NCBI GenBank assembly: GCA_019359495.1 | Contig: JAHHHF010000074.1 | Span: 124,001 to 188,000, forward strand | Origin: Goleter apudmare HA4340-LM2 | GTDB taxonomy: Bacteria > Cyanobacteriota > Cyanobacteriia > Cyanobacteriales > Nostocaceae | DNA: 64,000 bases | Direction of reading: 5' to 3' | In this document: one piece after another, positions 1 to 9,255 of the stretch | Layout: each line of letters opens with the position of its first letter | How positions within the stretch are numbered: position 1 is the stretch's first letter | Position numbers and translations under genes: made by a program | Notes under the pieces: generated by a model | Seen by the model: the letters and a program-made list of their open reading frames with translations, nothing else | Told to the model about the DNA's origin: nothing | The model's database searches: none

Positions 1-1
1 C

Positions 2-226
2 AATATGTTTAACTTAATTCACTGCGCTAATCTGAATAATGGTCAATTTGATAGCAACCAAGGAAACGCCAGTTTAGATGCAGAAGCAGAGGCATTTGCA
101 AAAAAGCAACAGCAAATTTTTCAAGGCAAGCAGCCACAGACAAATCCCGCGACATCAGGAAATCAACCTTTAGGCAATACACCTCTGGAAATCAGATTTC
201 CATTAGTCACACCGTCAGGAAACTAA
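2..226 (+). CDS. 3' end of an unrecognised protein, cut by the left edge
   Basis: The reading frame is open to the left edge, so the true start lies outside the window; an ATG at 5 is only an internal methionine candidate. About 74 residues are visible. They are hydrophilic, rich in Gln, Asn and Ala, with no membrane segment and no motif I recognise. The tail is a low-complexity Gln/Asn/Pro/Thr stretch ending in a short hydrophobic patch (LEIRFPLV). I assign no function. It converges on the peroxiredoxin gene at 333. Confidence 0.45.
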   Translation, partial: NMFNLIHCANLNNGQFDSNQGNASLDAEAEAFAKKQQQIFQGKQPQTNPATSGNQPLGNTPLEIRFPLVTPSGN

Positions 227-332
227 ATTTCCCATTATTAATGCTACGCCCTACGCCGCCCCACAAAATGGGAGGTGCAGGGCTTAGGCTCAAGTTAATT
301 TGAAAGAATTTTAATTATTCAGTTCAAATCTA

Positions 333-770
333 CTACATTCCCAGTGCCGCTAAAATATCGCCAGCGTGGGTTGCTGTGTTGACACCAGCATCGACATGAA
401 TAATTTTGCCGTTGGGGTCAATTACGTAGGTGACGCGTTTGGCATAGCCACCGCCATCAACATCGTAGGCTGCGATCAGGCTTTTGTCTGTGTCAGCTAG
501 TAGGGGAAAATTCAGATTATATTTGGCAGTGAATGCCTGATGGGAGGCTTCATCATCCGCACTTACTCCCAGCACTACAACATCTTTACCTTGATACTCT
601 GATTGGGCATCTCGGAAGCTACAAGCTTGCTTGGTGCAACCTGGGGTATCATCTTTGGGGTAAAAATATAACACCACCGTCTTACCGACAAAATCAGAGA
701 GCGAGACAGTGTTACCGTTAGTATCTTTGACGGTAAATGCAGGTGCATCCGTTCCGACTGCTAGAGGCAT
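333..770 (-). CDS. bcp: Peroxiredoxin Q / bacterioferritin comigratory protein (thiol peroxidase)
   Basis: This 145-residue protein is the usual length for the BCP/PrxQ family, which reduces hydrogen peroxide and organic hydroperoxides using thioredoxin as donor. The family signature is clear: after the FYPKDDTPGCT motif comes the peroxidatic Cys45, and Cys50 follows four residues later (CTKQAC), the resolving-cysteine arrangement of the atypical 2-Cys PrxQ type. The N-terminal TDAPAFTVKD segment and the FPLLAD stretch are also typical. There is no signal peptide, so it should act in the cytosol or at thylakoid surfaces. It stands alone, with no obvious operon partner. Confidence 0.96.
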   Translation of the reverse strand: MPLAVGTDAPAFTVKDTNGNTVSLSDFVGKTVVLYFYPKDDTPGCTKQACSFRDAQSEYQGKDVVVLGVSADDEASHQAFTAKYNLNFPLLADTDKSLIAAYDVDGGGYAKRVTYVIDPNGKIIHVDAGVNTATHAGDILAALGM

Positions 771-937
771 AATGAACTTTTCCTGTTTCAGATTGTTGAT
801 GCACTTGAAATTTTACAATAATTTACAATAACTAAATAAATTACCAGAAAATACAGTCAGCCAAAGACTGGAAAGAAGAGTCAACAGACGCGATTAATCG
901 TACTCCAAATTTTGAATTGATTCGTGCCCCATCCCCT

Positions 938-1336
938 ATGCCCCATTCTAATCATCCCAAAACATTTTTCTATCTTCCTAGCACTGTAGAACGAGCCGAG
1001 CGATCGCTCTTATGTTCTCCCTTCAACATTGCTCTACTGTCAGTCATGCGTCAGCAGAGTGTACCATTGGGAGCGATCGCCGAAGATCGTGGTGTTAAGT
1101 ATGGCTACACTAAACGTCCTTTATCAGAACTAGCATGTGATAATGCTCTCAACTGGCTCATCCAAGTGGGTATACTGCGAAGAGAAGTTGATGGACAGGG
1201 AATTACGGATAGTTTTCGCCTCACTCCCCTAGGGTACCAGTTGGTAGAAAAATACCAGGGTAAAAATTGGCGCAGTCCCTCCTGGGGCGATCGCATCTAC
1301 AATCTGGTAATTCGTTGGTTGAGACTACCTTTTTAG
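938..1336 (+). CDS. Conserved cyanobacterial protein of unknown function (winged-helix-like)
   Basis: About 132 residues from the ATG at 938; a TTG at 917 would add seven poorly supported residues. The sequence looks like a compact helical domain. The stretch from about residue 55 to 110 (ACDNALNWLIQVGILRREVDGQG, then SFRLTPLGYQLVEKY, read in pieces) resembles a winged-helix recognition helix and wing, as in small archaeal/bacterial transcriptional adaptors. No catalytic motif is visible. It lies upstream of cobQ on the same strand but 270 bases away. I recognise it only as a family widespread in Nostocales, and the DNA-binding idea is inference. Confidence 0.7.
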   Translation: MPHSNHPKTFFYLPSTVERAERSLLCSPFNIALLSVMRQQSVPLGAIAEDRGVKYGYTKRPLSELACDNALNWLIQVGILRREVDGQGITDSFRLTPLGYQLVEKYQGKNWRSPSWGDRIYNLVIRWLRLPF

Positions 1337-1609
1337 AACGGAAAACTGAAAAGTTAGGATAAGGGCATAAAAGGGAACAATAATATACGCAAGCGTCAAC
1401 CCCATTTATTAAGTCTTTACCAAAACTATCCGAATTTGTGCGGTTCTTGGTAAGAAGCACCAGAATAAACATGGGGTAATTGAGGTTACAAAAAGTACTG
1501 GCATATCCTCCCATGACTTCTGACCTTGTAATCTGTTGACGAACGGATTGCCATATTACCGTTCTTCTCCAAACATCTGCCCCTAATTTTAAAAAACTGA
1601 TAGTAACCT

Positions 1610-3088
1610 ATGAAATCAATTATGGTAGTGGGAACAACATCCCACGCAGGGAAATCACTCCTAACTACGGCTATTTGTCGCATTCTTTCACGGCGTGGCT
1701 GGCGGGTGGCTCCCTTTAAAGGTCAAAATATGGCTTTAAATGCTTATGTCACCTCCAGTGGTGGAGAAATTGGCTACGCACAAGCAGTACAGGCTTGGGC
1801 TGCGGGAGTCATTCCTTGGGTAGAAATGAACCCGATCCTGCTGAAACCCCAAGGGGATATGACCTCCCAAGTGATTATCAAAGGTAGACCTGTAGGCAAA
1901 GTCAGCGCTGTAGACTACTACGAACAATATTTTGAACTCGGTTGGCGGACAATTGAAGAATCCCTACAGCATTTAGGGACAGAATTTGATTTGTTGGTTT
2001 GTGAGGGTGCTGGTAGTCCGGCGGAAATTAATCTTAAACACCGCGATTTGACTAATATGCGGGTAGCAAAACATTTAAATGCACCCACTATGTTGGTAGT
2101 TGATATTGATCGGGGTGGTGCTTTTGCCCATGTAGTCGGCACTTTAGAGTTACTAGATCAAGAAGAACGCGACTTGATTAAAGGTGTAGTTATTAACAAG
2201 TTTCGCGGACAGCGATCAATCTTGGAACCGGGAATTAAATGGTTAGAACAACGTACTGGTATCCCAGTTATTGGTGTCATACCCTACTTAGAACATGCCT
2301 TTCCCGCCGAAGATTCCCTTGACCTATTTGAACGTAATTCTTACAAAAGCCAAGCTGAACTAAATATAGCTGTTCTTCGTTTACCGAGAATTGCTAATTT
2401 TACCGACTTTGACCCCTTGGAATCAGAGCCTAGTGTTTCAGTAAAATTCCTGAGTCCCAAGCAAGAATTAGGACATCCAGATGCAGTAATTATTCCAGGG
2501 ACAAAGACCACAATTGCTGATTTATTGGTGCTGCAAAAAAGCGGTATGGCAGAAGCAATACAACATTATGCCGCATCTGGGGGAACAGTTTTAGGCATTT
2601 GTGGCGGCTACCAAATGCTAGGTCAAATCATCGCTGACCCAGAAGGGATAGAAGGACAAGCTGGCAGATATCAAGGGTTGAATTTATTACCCATCAGGAC
2701 TGTGATTACCGGACAAAAAATCGCTCGCCAGCGCCAAGTTAGCTCGAATTTTCCCCAAGTAGGTTTACCTGTGAATGGGTTTGAAATCCATCAGGGGCGA
2801 TCGCGTATTGAACAACAACAAGCAGATAGCCAAGGCTACCAACCCCTGTTTGACGATGTTAACTTAGGGTTAGTAGATAGTTGTCAATCAGTTTGGGGTA
2901 CTTATCTCCACGGCATTTTTGATAACGGCCCTTGGCGACGCGCTTGGTTAAATCGCCTCCGCCAACAACGAGGTTTGAAATCTCTGCCCACTGGTGTTGC
3001 TAACTACCGGGAACAGCGCGAACAAACCTTAGATGCTTTGGCCACTGAAATTGAAAGCTATTTAGACTTAACGCCCTTTTTGTCTTAA
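1610..3088 (+). CDS. cobQ: Cobyric acid synthase (adenosylcobyrate amidotransferase)
   Basis: The 492-residue protein matches CobQ/CbiP length. This enzyme uses glutamine and ATP to amidate four carboxylates of adenosylcobyrinic acid a,c-diamide in late cobamide synthesis; cyanobacteria mostly make pseudocobalamin. The N-terminal dethiobiotin-synthetase-like ATPase domain opens with a P-loop (GTTSHAGKSLL, about residues 8-18) and carries GQNMALNA and the CEGAGSPAEINL signature. The C-terminal class-I glutamine amidotransferase domain has its nucleophile in GICGGYQMLG and the catalytic His in YLHGIFDN. The [2Fe-2S] protein gene starts 15 bases after its stop. I saw no cobalamin riboswitch in the 270-base leader. 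Confidence 0.97.
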   Translation: MKSIMVVGTTSHAGKSLLTTAICRILSRRGWRVAPFKGQNMALNAYVTSSGGEIGYAQAVQAWAAGVIPWVEMNPILLKPQGDMTSQVIIKGRPVGKVSAVDYYEQYFELGWRTIEESLQHLGTEFDLLVCEGAGSPAEINLKHRDLTNMRVAKHLNAPTMLVVDIDRGGAFAHVVGTLELLDQEERDLIKGVVINKFRGQRSILEPGIKWLEQRTGIPVIGVIPYLEHAFPAEDSLDLFERNSYKSQAELNIAVLRLPRIANFTDFDPLESEPSVSVKFLSPKQELGHPDAVIIPGTKTTIADLLVLQKSGMAEAIQHYAASGGTVLGICGGYQMLGQIIADPEGIEGQAGRYQGLNLLPIRTVITGQKIARQRQVSSNFPQVGLPVNGFEIHQGRSRIEQQQADSQGYQPLFDDVNLGLVDSCQSVWGTYLHGIFDNGPWRRAWLNRLRQQRGLKSLPTGVANYREQREQTLDALATEIESYLDLTPFLS

Positions 3089-3103
3089 CTAGGCTGGTAT
3101 TTC

Positions 3104-3343
3104 ATGAGTGTCCGCGTCCGCTTTTTACCAGATGATGTCACAGTAAATGCCGAAGTGGGAGAAGCCCTCTTAGATGTAGCAGAGCGAGCTGGAGTGTTTA
3201 TTCCCACCGGCTGTCTCATGGGTTCCTGTCACGCCTGTACCGTGGAATTGGAAGATGGGGATACCATCCGCGCCTGTATTTCCGCAGTCCCACCAGGGTC
3301 TGAGGAATGGATCATCAATGTGTTTAGTGACCCTACTTGGTAA
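3104..3343 (+). CDS. Small [2Fe-2S] plant-type ferredoxin-like protein
   Basis: This 79-residue protein carries the cluster-binding pattern C-x4-C-x2-C (Cys37, Cys42, Cys45, in GCLMGSCHACTVEL), with the fourth ligand probably Cys58 (IRAC). That is a much shorter final spacing than the roughly 29 residues of photosynthetic PetF, so it belongs to the compact ~80-residue ferredoxin-like group, not the electron carrier of photosystem I. It starts 15 bases after cobQ and is probably cotranscribed with it. A redox role tied to cobamide synthesis is tempting but only inferred from position. A strong hairpin terminator follows at 3353. Confidence 0.88.
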   Translation: MSVRVRFLPDDVTVNAEVGEALLDVAERAGVFIPTGCLMGSCHACTVELEDGDTIRACISAVPPGSEEWIINVFSDPTW

Positions 3344-3352
3344 TTTTTTCCT

Positions 3353-3383
3353 CAGACAGCAAGCAGCTTAGTGTCTGTTTTTG
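3353..3383 (+). terminator. Rho-independent terminator after cobQ-ferredoxin
   Basis: The stem CAGACA (3353-3358) pairs with TGTCTG (3372-3377) around a 13-base loop and is followed directly by a run of five T. It lies 10 bases after the ferredoxin stop codon, between two convergent genes. Confidence 0.7.
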
Positions 3384-3387
3384 CTAT

Positions 3388-3831
3388 TTACCCAGCCTTC
3401 AAATTCAAAGCATATTCCTTAAATCGCTCCAAGTCAGCTTGAATCGTCGATTCCACCACGCGTCCTAAAAACAAGTTATCCATGATTTTGCCAATAATCC
3501 CAGGTATGGCATAGGATACGGACATTTTGACGATACTACTACCGTGGCGATCGTAAAAGCGAATCGCGCCCTGATTTGGCAAACCATCAATCGATTCCCA
3601 TTGAATAATTTGGTGGGGAATCACCTTAAGAATGCGGGATTTCCAGGTAAATTCCAGACCGCCAGTATTGAGTCTCCAAATAGATATATCCGGATTATCC
3701 GGCGGAATTTTCACCGAATCAATCCATTTCATCCACTTGGGCATTTGTTCCAAGTCAGACCAGAGGCTCCAAACTAACTCAATGGGAGCTTCTACCTCTA
3801 TCTGTACGGTATGCTCTAACCAGTCTGCCAT
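3388..3831 (-). CDS. SRPBCC-fold (polyketide cyclase/dehydrase-type) protein
   Basis: The 147-residue protein starts with a beta strand (HTVQIEVEAPIELVWSLWSD) and ends in a long helix (ESTIQADLERFKEYAL), the beginning and end expected of the helix-grip START/SRPBCC fold that binds hydrophobic ligands. The internal motif FTWKSRILKVIPHQIIQWES is also typical. It lies 40 bases downstream of zds on the same strand, so the two are very likely one transcript. That neighbourhood suggests handling of carotenoids or other lipids, but no ligand can be read from the sequence. Confidence 0.85.
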   Translation of the reverse strand: MADWLEHTVQIEVEAPIELVWSLWSDLEQMPKWMKWIDSVKIPPDNPDISIWRLNTGGLEFTWKSRILKVIPHQIIQWESIDGLPNQGAIRFYDRHGSSIVKMSVSYAIPGIIGKIMDNLFLGRVVESTIQADLERFKEYALNLKAG

Positions 3832-3871
3832 GCTTTTTTACCTCTGCGCCTCTTTTGCTTCCTGCGGTTAG

Positions 3872-5311
3872 TTATTTCTTGACGCTCTCCAAAATCACTT
3901 TTGCTGCACGCCGTCCCGAAATTGTCGCACCTTCCATGCTGTCGATGTAATCTTGCTGGGTATAACTCCCGGCTAAGAAAAAGTTGGACACTGGTGTCTT
4001 TTGGTCAGGACGGTACACATCCATCCCTGGCGCTTCTCGATACAAAGACTGTGCTAGTTTTACCACACTATACCAAGTCATATTTAATTCCCGTGACGAG
4101 GGAAACAATTCATGGACTTGTTTGAGGACATGCTGGGCGATCGCTTCATTACTTTGTTTAATAAACGGATCTCCCGGTGTCAGCACTAGCTGCAACAATG
4201 AACCCTCTCCCTGGCGGTAATAATCAGCCGGACTAGTCAAAGCCAAATCCGCAAAACAAGAAAAGTCTGCATCGGCAGTATATAGCAAGTTATCTATTCC
4301 CACCGCTTGATTTAGCTGTTTTCTCTGCTCTCCATCTTGCAGTTCTGTTACCCAACCATCAAATCTTAGTTGGACTGTGGCTACTGGTACGGCATCTAGT
4401 TTGTAAATGTTGTCAAATTCTGACCATTTACGCCATTGTTGGGGTAATATTCGCTGGATTCCGGGGACATCACAGGCAAAAACATAAGCGTCAGCTGTAA
4501 TTGTTTCTACAGCATCACCTTGAGCAACTTGTATACCAGTAACACGGGTTTGTTCCCCTGATTCAGTAAATTGAATTTCCCGCACTTGGCGACGAGTATG
4601 AATTTGAGTTCCCCTAGCTTCTAAGTATTGCAAAATGGGTTTGTGGAGATACTCATGGGGAGAGCCTTCCAGCATCCGCAGTATTGAGGCTTCCGTTCTG
4701 ACTGCAAAAAACTGGAAGATTGTCAACATGCAACGAGCAGAAATGTTTTCGCAATCAATAAATCCCAAAGCGTAAGCGATGGGGTTCCACATGCGTTTGA
4801 TGCTACCGTTGCTACCACCGTGACGGCGAAACCAGTCTGCAAAGCTGATTTTATCTAGGTTACGGATGTTTCGCATTGCCCCGTCGAAATCTACCAAACC
4901 CCGCACTATGGGGCTGGTTCCCAAGGCGATCGCATTTTGCAATTTATCCTGTAGTGAGAGTTGAGAGGTTGTGAAAAATGCTTTTAATCCATTGAAAGGT
5001 GCGCCCGTGAAGAAGCGAAAATCTAAAGCACCAGTACGCCCACCTTTATTGATAAAAGTGTGGCTATGTTCTTTTAGGCGTAAATTTTCTAACGCCCCCA
5101 CCTTCTTCATTAAGTCGAACAGCTGGTAGTAGCAACCAAAAAATACGTGCAGCCCCATTTCAATATGGTTGCCATCACCATCAACCCAACTACCAACTTT
5201 ACCACCAACAAACGGACGGGACTCAAAAATCTGGACTTCGCAACCAGCATCAGCTAAATCTACGGCAGTTGCTAGCCCAGCTAGTCCCGCACCTACGATT
5301 GCAACTCGCAT
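3872..5311 (-). CDS. zds: Zeta-carotene desaturase (plant-type)
   Basis: The 479-residue flavoprotein opens with the Rossmann FAD-binding motif [18 protein letters not shown] and an acidic residue ending the second strand (QIFES). It fits the CrtP/CrtQ desaturase family, and the [19 protein letters not shown] segment and the C-terminal [18 protein letters not shown] motif are those of zeta-carotene desaturase, not phytoene desaturase. The enzyme converts di-cis-zeta-carotene through neurosporene to prolycopene, using plastoquinone as acceptor, at photosynthetic membranes. The start ATG gives the usual length and puts the GxGxxG motif at residue 7. It leads a probable two-gene unit with the SRPBCC protein. 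Confidence 0.95.
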   Translation of the reverse strand: MRVAIVGAGLAGLATAVDLADAGCEVQIFESRPFVGGKVGSWVDGDGNHIEMGLHVFFGCYYQLFDLMKKVGALENLRLKEHSHTFINKGGRTGALDFRFFTGAPFNGLKAFFTTSQLSLQDKLQNAIALGTSPIVRGLVDFDGAMRNIRNLDKISFADWFRRHGGSNGSIKRMWNPIAYALGFIDCENISARCMLTIFQFFAVRTEASILRMLEGSPHEYLHKPILQYLEARGTQIHTRRQVREIQFTESGEQTRVTGIQVAQGDAVETITADAYVFACDVPGIQRILPQQWRKWSEFDNIYKLDAVPVATVQLRFDGWVTELQDGEQRKQLNQAVGIDNLLYTADADFSCFADLALTSPADYYRQGEGSLLQLVLTPGDPFIKQSNEAIAQHVLKQVHELFPSSRELNMTWYSVVKLAQSLYREAPGMDVYRPDQKTPVSNFFLAGSYTQQDYIDSMEGATISGRRAAKVILESVKK

Positions 5312-5572
5312 TCCGTCGTTCCTTTTCAGTTTCTTTACAGATTGTAACTGGGTTGGTGGCGGAATTTGCTACTCATATTCAATTCCAGCAGTATATTGGG
5401 GTACGTTGACCTTCTCTCCTGTGCGTATTATCGATGTTTTTTATTACCCCAACAAGAAGAAGGTTTTATCCGTAAGGGTGCAACAAACTATCTGCGTTTA
5501 AAGGCGAAAAACTATTATGTTAGCTATTTTTCCAGAGCAGAGCAATTGTTTACAATGCCTTAAAAGCACCAC

Positions 5573-5749
5573 CTACCTATTCCCTTCCTTGGTATCTTCT
5601 GCAACAGATAACCCTCTAATTAGTTCTCGAATGACATCAGTTGCAGGTCTACCTGTTCTGAGACAATATTGTTCTAATTTTTCTGCTTCCTGTGCGGCGA
5701 GATTCACAGTTATACGCTTAACGGCCCACTTTTTATTTGTCATTATCAT
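5573..5749 (-). CDS. Small ribbon-helix-helix (CopG-like) DNA-binding protein
   Basis: Reading the minus strand from the ATG at 5749 (a second ATG lies six bases further in) gives 58 residues ending at TAG 5575-5573. The core has the RHH layout: a short basic strand KRITVNL, then helix AAQEAEKLEQYCLRTGR, then helix PATDVIRELIRGL. This is the fold of CopG/Arc/MetJ regulators and of many antitoxins. There is no toxin-like frame beside it: zds lies 260 bases downstream on the same strand and a gene-poor stretch lies upstream. Its short length makes it easy to miss. The fold assignment is good; the target is unknown. Confidence 0.75.
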   Translation of the reverse strand: MIMTNKKWAVKRITVNLAAQEAEKLEQYCLRTGRPATDVIRELIRGLSVAEDTKEGNR

Positions 5750-7061
5750 GTTAGTTGCTGTATATTAACATCATTAAAGGAATCGAACTTAAAAGCTAAA
5801 AAATTAAGATTCTCGGAGTTAGTGTCAGTTAACGAGCAATGCCATTAATACTGTAATTTTCATTTTTTCAAAAGCTTTCCATTCTCCAATAAAATATAAA
5901 AACCAGACTTTATTTGTGACTGTTGTGACAGGAAAAATAGCGCACACTGTTTGTGCAATAAATCTGCCTCATCTCAGGTGAAATCAAGCTCAAAAATTGG
6001 CTCCTTTGCGTGAATTAGAATCTCTAGTGTTAACTCAATAAAGGTTTAGTGAATTTTCTTTGTTGAAAGTATTTAATCTGTTATTTAGCTCCAGTCCAGT
6101 ACAAAACCCTGAGGAGGGGATTATGATATGACAACTGACAATTAGCTCCTAGAATCATCATCATTGTTAAATACTGTCTTGTAAGTGCGTTACTGTGACT
6201 GATCCGAGTGCTTGTTCATCTATGTTAAAGTCTATGCCAATAAACAATCGCTCCACAAACCAAGGCAATCCTGCAAGGGATAGAGCCATGAAATCAATTT
6301 CTAGCTATAAAGCTGAGGCATTTGGGGCTATAGCTTGGACTAGTTGCTTCATTAACTTCTCCCGATAAAAACTACTAACTTTAGTGCTATTTTTAGCATC
6401 CGTTTAAGAATGTGTTGAGTTATCTAATCTAATTTAACTAACTAGAGATGTGCCATAGGCTTTGTAGTTGATGTTCAAACTAAATATTATTGCTAACACA
6501 AATTATTACGTCCTGAGTATTGGACTGTAAGTGTTGCTAGCAACCTAATTTGATGCAACTGCTATTAGTTTGCTATTTACTGTATAAAACTCCTTTTGGA
6601 GTTCATACATTATATCCATAATTAGTAAGCTTTAAGTAATCTTTATGAGAATGCCAGGCAAGATTATTACTCCGACTTTGACAAAAAAATTACAAAGAAA
6701 CCCTAACTATCCTAAAATTTTAATAAATCAGGTACATAAATAAAGGGATACTTCACACAAAAAAATATCAAAAAAACATACGTTGTTAAAATGATTTAGC
6801 TAAATTTTAAATAAACTAACTTTTACAGAAATTTTTTGTATCTCTTGGCTAGGTTTTACCTTGTGAAGTCAAACATTTAATTGTTGTAAAATATCAACAT
6901 ATAACTAGTTCATAAAATTTTGATAAAGTAATACCAATTTGAAACAAGAAGGTCACTCATATTCCAATACAGTTTAGTTGGAAATAGTATTACTAATTTT
7001 CTATGCCTCATGACGCCATAAAATTCTGCCGCTAGGCGACAGGATCGCAATAGTTCCCCGA
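5750..7061. other. 1.3-kb AT-rich stretch with no convincing gene
   Basis: Neither strand carries a frame with recognisable protein features. Between about 6167 and 6414 the minus strand reads for roughly 80 codons with a single TAG, which may be a decayed gene (see rejected items). An inverted repeat lies at 6927-6994. The rest is AT-rich with many short A/T tracts and could hold promoters for the RHH gene or small RNAs, but I cannot identify any. Confidence 0.6.
6927..6994. repeat. Inverted-repeat element with AGTAATAC ends
   Basis: AGTAATAC at 6927-6934 is matched by its exact reverse complement GTATTACT at 6987-6994. Inside lies a second pair, TTCCAA (6962-6967) and TTGGAA (6978-6983). 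The TAATACCAATTT-type end resembles miniature dispersed elements common in Nostocales, which is recollection of genus habits and not a search result. Confidence 0.45.
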
Positions 7062-9053
7062 TCACTCATCATCAATATCTACTTCATATATCAACTCAGA
7101 GGAATTTATCGGTTCAGATAAATCTACGCCATCATCTGAGAGACGAACAATTTGCCCGTCAAAAAACTGTGCTAGGCGTTGGGCTGCACTTGCGACTTCA
7201 TCAATTTCCCAGCTAGCTAGAGATGTTTGGGGTTGTGGTGGGGGGAGAGTATTGATTGCTCTTGTATTTGTTCCTACGGACTCGGTTTTTGTGGGTGTTG
7301 GTACAGGTGGTTGTGGTGCTGGAGGTGACTGCTGAATCTGCCTATCATAACTAGGAGGAGGTGGCTGTTGAATATGGGTAGAGTTTTGTGGAAGTTCTGT
7401 TTTCGTAGCAGTGGGAGTTGAGGCGATTCCTATTTCCAAACTTACCTTGATTTCGTGCTGAAAAGTCTGTTGAAAAGCCGCCGTAATCATCGACAGATCA
7501 GATTGGACTCGTTTTAACCATGCAGATTTGACACCTACACGAGCAACGGCACCATTAAACTCAATGAGATGGCACATTTGTCGCAATAACTCTCGCCTGG
7601 GAATCTGTTGAATATTTTCGAGGACTTGCTGCCAAACTTGAGGTAAATCATACTGTGTGGCGTCATTTACTTTCTGTTCTGGTAGAGTTGTTGGTTGTAC
7701 AGGTGCTACAGATGCATTGGCTGGGAGAGGTGAAGACACCGAGTTACCCGCAGAGACAGAATTTACCTGTGAGGAAGTTGGCGGTGCTACAGATACATTG
7801 GCTGGGGGAGGTGAAGACACCGGGTTACCCGCAGAGACAGAATTTACCTGTGAGGAAGTTGGCGGTGGTGCAGTTAGCGGTTTATGACTGGATATGGAAG
7901 GATAACTTGGCGATGCAACAGGTGAGTTTTTGGGTGAGACAATTGTGGCTTGTGGGGGAAAATTAGCGCTGGGTAACAATCCAAGTAATGTGACTTCCAA
8001 CCACAAATGTGGCTGAGTAGTATTTTTAATTTGCAGTTCAGCTGAACGTAAGTGTTTTTGTCCCACCAAAATTGTACTTGTATCTAACTGGTGAGCAAAA
8101 TCAACCAGAGCTTGCCAGGTATGCTGAGTACAAGTTACTAAATCATGGCGGTTAGGCGCGGTTTTGGCAATGAGTAAATCGCGGTAGGAGGCGGCGAGAT
8201 TTTGGAGAATAGTTAGTGGTTCCCGTCCGCGATCAAGGATAGTTCTGGTGCAGTCTAGAACTGCTTGGGGACTATCTTGAGCGATCGCATCTAAAAGCCC
8301 TAGTAAGTCTCGTTCACTCACCGCACCGACTAAATCCCAAACTCTGTCTGGGATTACTTCACCCGACAATAGTGCTAATTGATCCAGCAGACTTTCCGCA
8401 TCTCGTAATCCCCCCTGAGCAATTTGAGCTACCAACTTGACTGCATCAGGCGAGATATGAATATTTTCTTGGTGGGCGATCGCACTCAAATGCTTGACCA
8501 TCGCCTCTAATTGAATGCGTCTAAAATCGAACCTCTGACAGCGAGAAATAATTGTGGGTAACACTCGCTGGGGGTCAGTTGTTGCTAGGACAAAGACCAC
8601 ATGCCTCGGTGGTTCCTCTAGGGTCTTTAGTAGTGCATTGAACGCCTGTGTACTTAGCATGTGACATTCATCAATCACATAAACCTTGTAGCGACACTGT
8701 ACAGGAGCAAACTGGGCTTTTTCAATCACCTCACGGATATTATCAACACCAGTGTTGCTAGCGGCATCGATTTCAATCACATCTAAGGAATAGCCCTTAG
8801 TGATTCCCTGACAAACATCACAGACACCACAAGGTTCAGCTGTCGGCTGATTACTTTTGAGACAATTGAGAGATTTAGCCAGAATCCTGGCACTAGAAGT
8901 CTTACCTGTGCCTCTAGGCCCAGTGAACAAATAAGCAGGAGCAATTTTAGCTGAACGGATGGCGTTAGTGAGGGTAGTAGCGATCGCCTCTTGTCCCACC
9001 AGTTCAGCAAAACTCTTTGGGCGATACTTGTGGTGCAGGGGTTCGTAAGACAT
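7062..9053 (-). CDS. dnaX: DNA polymerase III subunits gamma/tau (clamp loader)
   Basis: About 663 residues from the ATG at 9053; the longer frame to 9065 uses GTG and adds four atypical residues before MSYEPLHHKYRP, the canonical DnaX opening. The AAA+ core shows the P-loop GPRGTGKTS, a zinc-binding set of four Cys (NCLK...CGVCDVC), Walker B VIDECHML and sensor ISRCQRF. The C-terminal half after about residue 370 is a Pro/Ser/Gln-rich linker with two copies of an 81-bp repeat, then a tau-like domain near residues 470-540. It loads the sliding clamp and couples the replicase. The ATPase domain is uninterrupted, so the split intein known in some cyanobacterial DnaE/DnaX proteins is absent here. 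Confidence 0.97.
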   Translation of the reverse strand: MSYEPLHHKYRPKSFAELVGQEAIATTLTNAIRSAKIAPAYLFTGPRGTGKTSSARILAKSLNCLKSNQPTAEPCGVCDVCQGITKGYSLDVIEIDAASNTGVDNIREVIEKAQFAPVQCRYKVYVIDECHMLSTQAFNALLKTLEEPPRHVVFVLATTDPQRVLPTIISRCQRFDFRRIQLEAMVKHLSAIAHQENIHISPDAVKLVAQIAQGGLRDAESLLDQLALLSGEVIPDRVWDLVGAVSERDLLGLLDAIAQDSPQAVLDCTRTILDRGREPLTILQNLAASYRDLLIAKTAPNRHDLVTCTQHTWQALVDFAHQLDTSTILVGQKHLRSAELQIKNTTQPHLWLEVTLLGLLPSANFPPQATIVSPKNSPVASPSYPSISSHKPLTAPPPTSSQVNSVSAGNPVSSPPPANVSVAPPTSSQVNSVSAGNSVSSPLPANASVAPVQPTTLPEQKVNDATQYDLPQVWQQVLENIQQIPRRELLRQMCHLIEFNGAVARVGVKSAWLKRVQSDLSMITAAFQQTFQHEIKVSLEIGIASTPTATKTELPQNSTHIQQPPPPSYDRQIQQSPPAPQPPVPTPTKTESVGTNTRAINTLPPPQPQTSLASWEIDEVASAAQRLAQFFDGQIVRLSDDGVDLSEPINSSELIYEVDIDDE
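7702..7863. repeat. Two tandem 81-bp units inside dnaX
   Basis: Units 7702-7782 and 7783-7863 are nearly identical and encode a 27-residue Ser/Pro/Val-rich segment twice (SSQVNSVSAGN core). They lie in the flexible linker of DnaX and look like a recent in-frame duplication. Confidence 0.85.
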
Positions 9054-9129
9054 GGATTGCAGCACCCAGTCGAGTTTGAAACTTAATTATTGTAGACTAC
9101 AATCTCCCAGGGAATGGGGGGTTGGGAAT

Positions 9130-9150
9130 AGACGTTGCATTGCAACGTCT
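9130..9150. repeat. Perfect palindrome between divergent genes
   Basis: AGACGTTGCA (9130-9139) and TGCAACGTCT (9141-9150) are exact reverse complements around one base. The motif looks like a dispersed Nostocales palindrome and not a dedicated operator, although it sits between dnaX and the divergent gene at 9256. Confidence 0.6.
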
Positions 9151-9255
9151 CTACCAAATAACAAATAACAAATGAGCAATGACCAATTTGACTAAGGCGA
9201 TGTTACAGTGCGATCGCTACAATCTTAGGGTAACTAAAACTCAATGGTGCAGCAG

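Noticed and set aside
1337-1609. Cobalamin riboswitch before cobQ
   Set aside because: I found no B12-box-like GCCACTG core or suitable fold in the leader.
5517-5768. 83-codon plus frame
   Set aside because: It is antisense to the ribbon-helix-helix gene, which has a much better protein signature.
6167-6414. Minus-strand reading of about 80 codons with one TAG (contains MALSLAGLPWFVERLFIGIDF)
   Set aside because: It reads like protein but matches no family I know, has an internal stop and lies in AT-rich sequence where such runs arise by chance. I kept it only as a possible decayed gene.
7062-9053. Intein in dnaX
   Set aside because: The P-loop, Walker B and sensor motifs follow each other without an inserted block.
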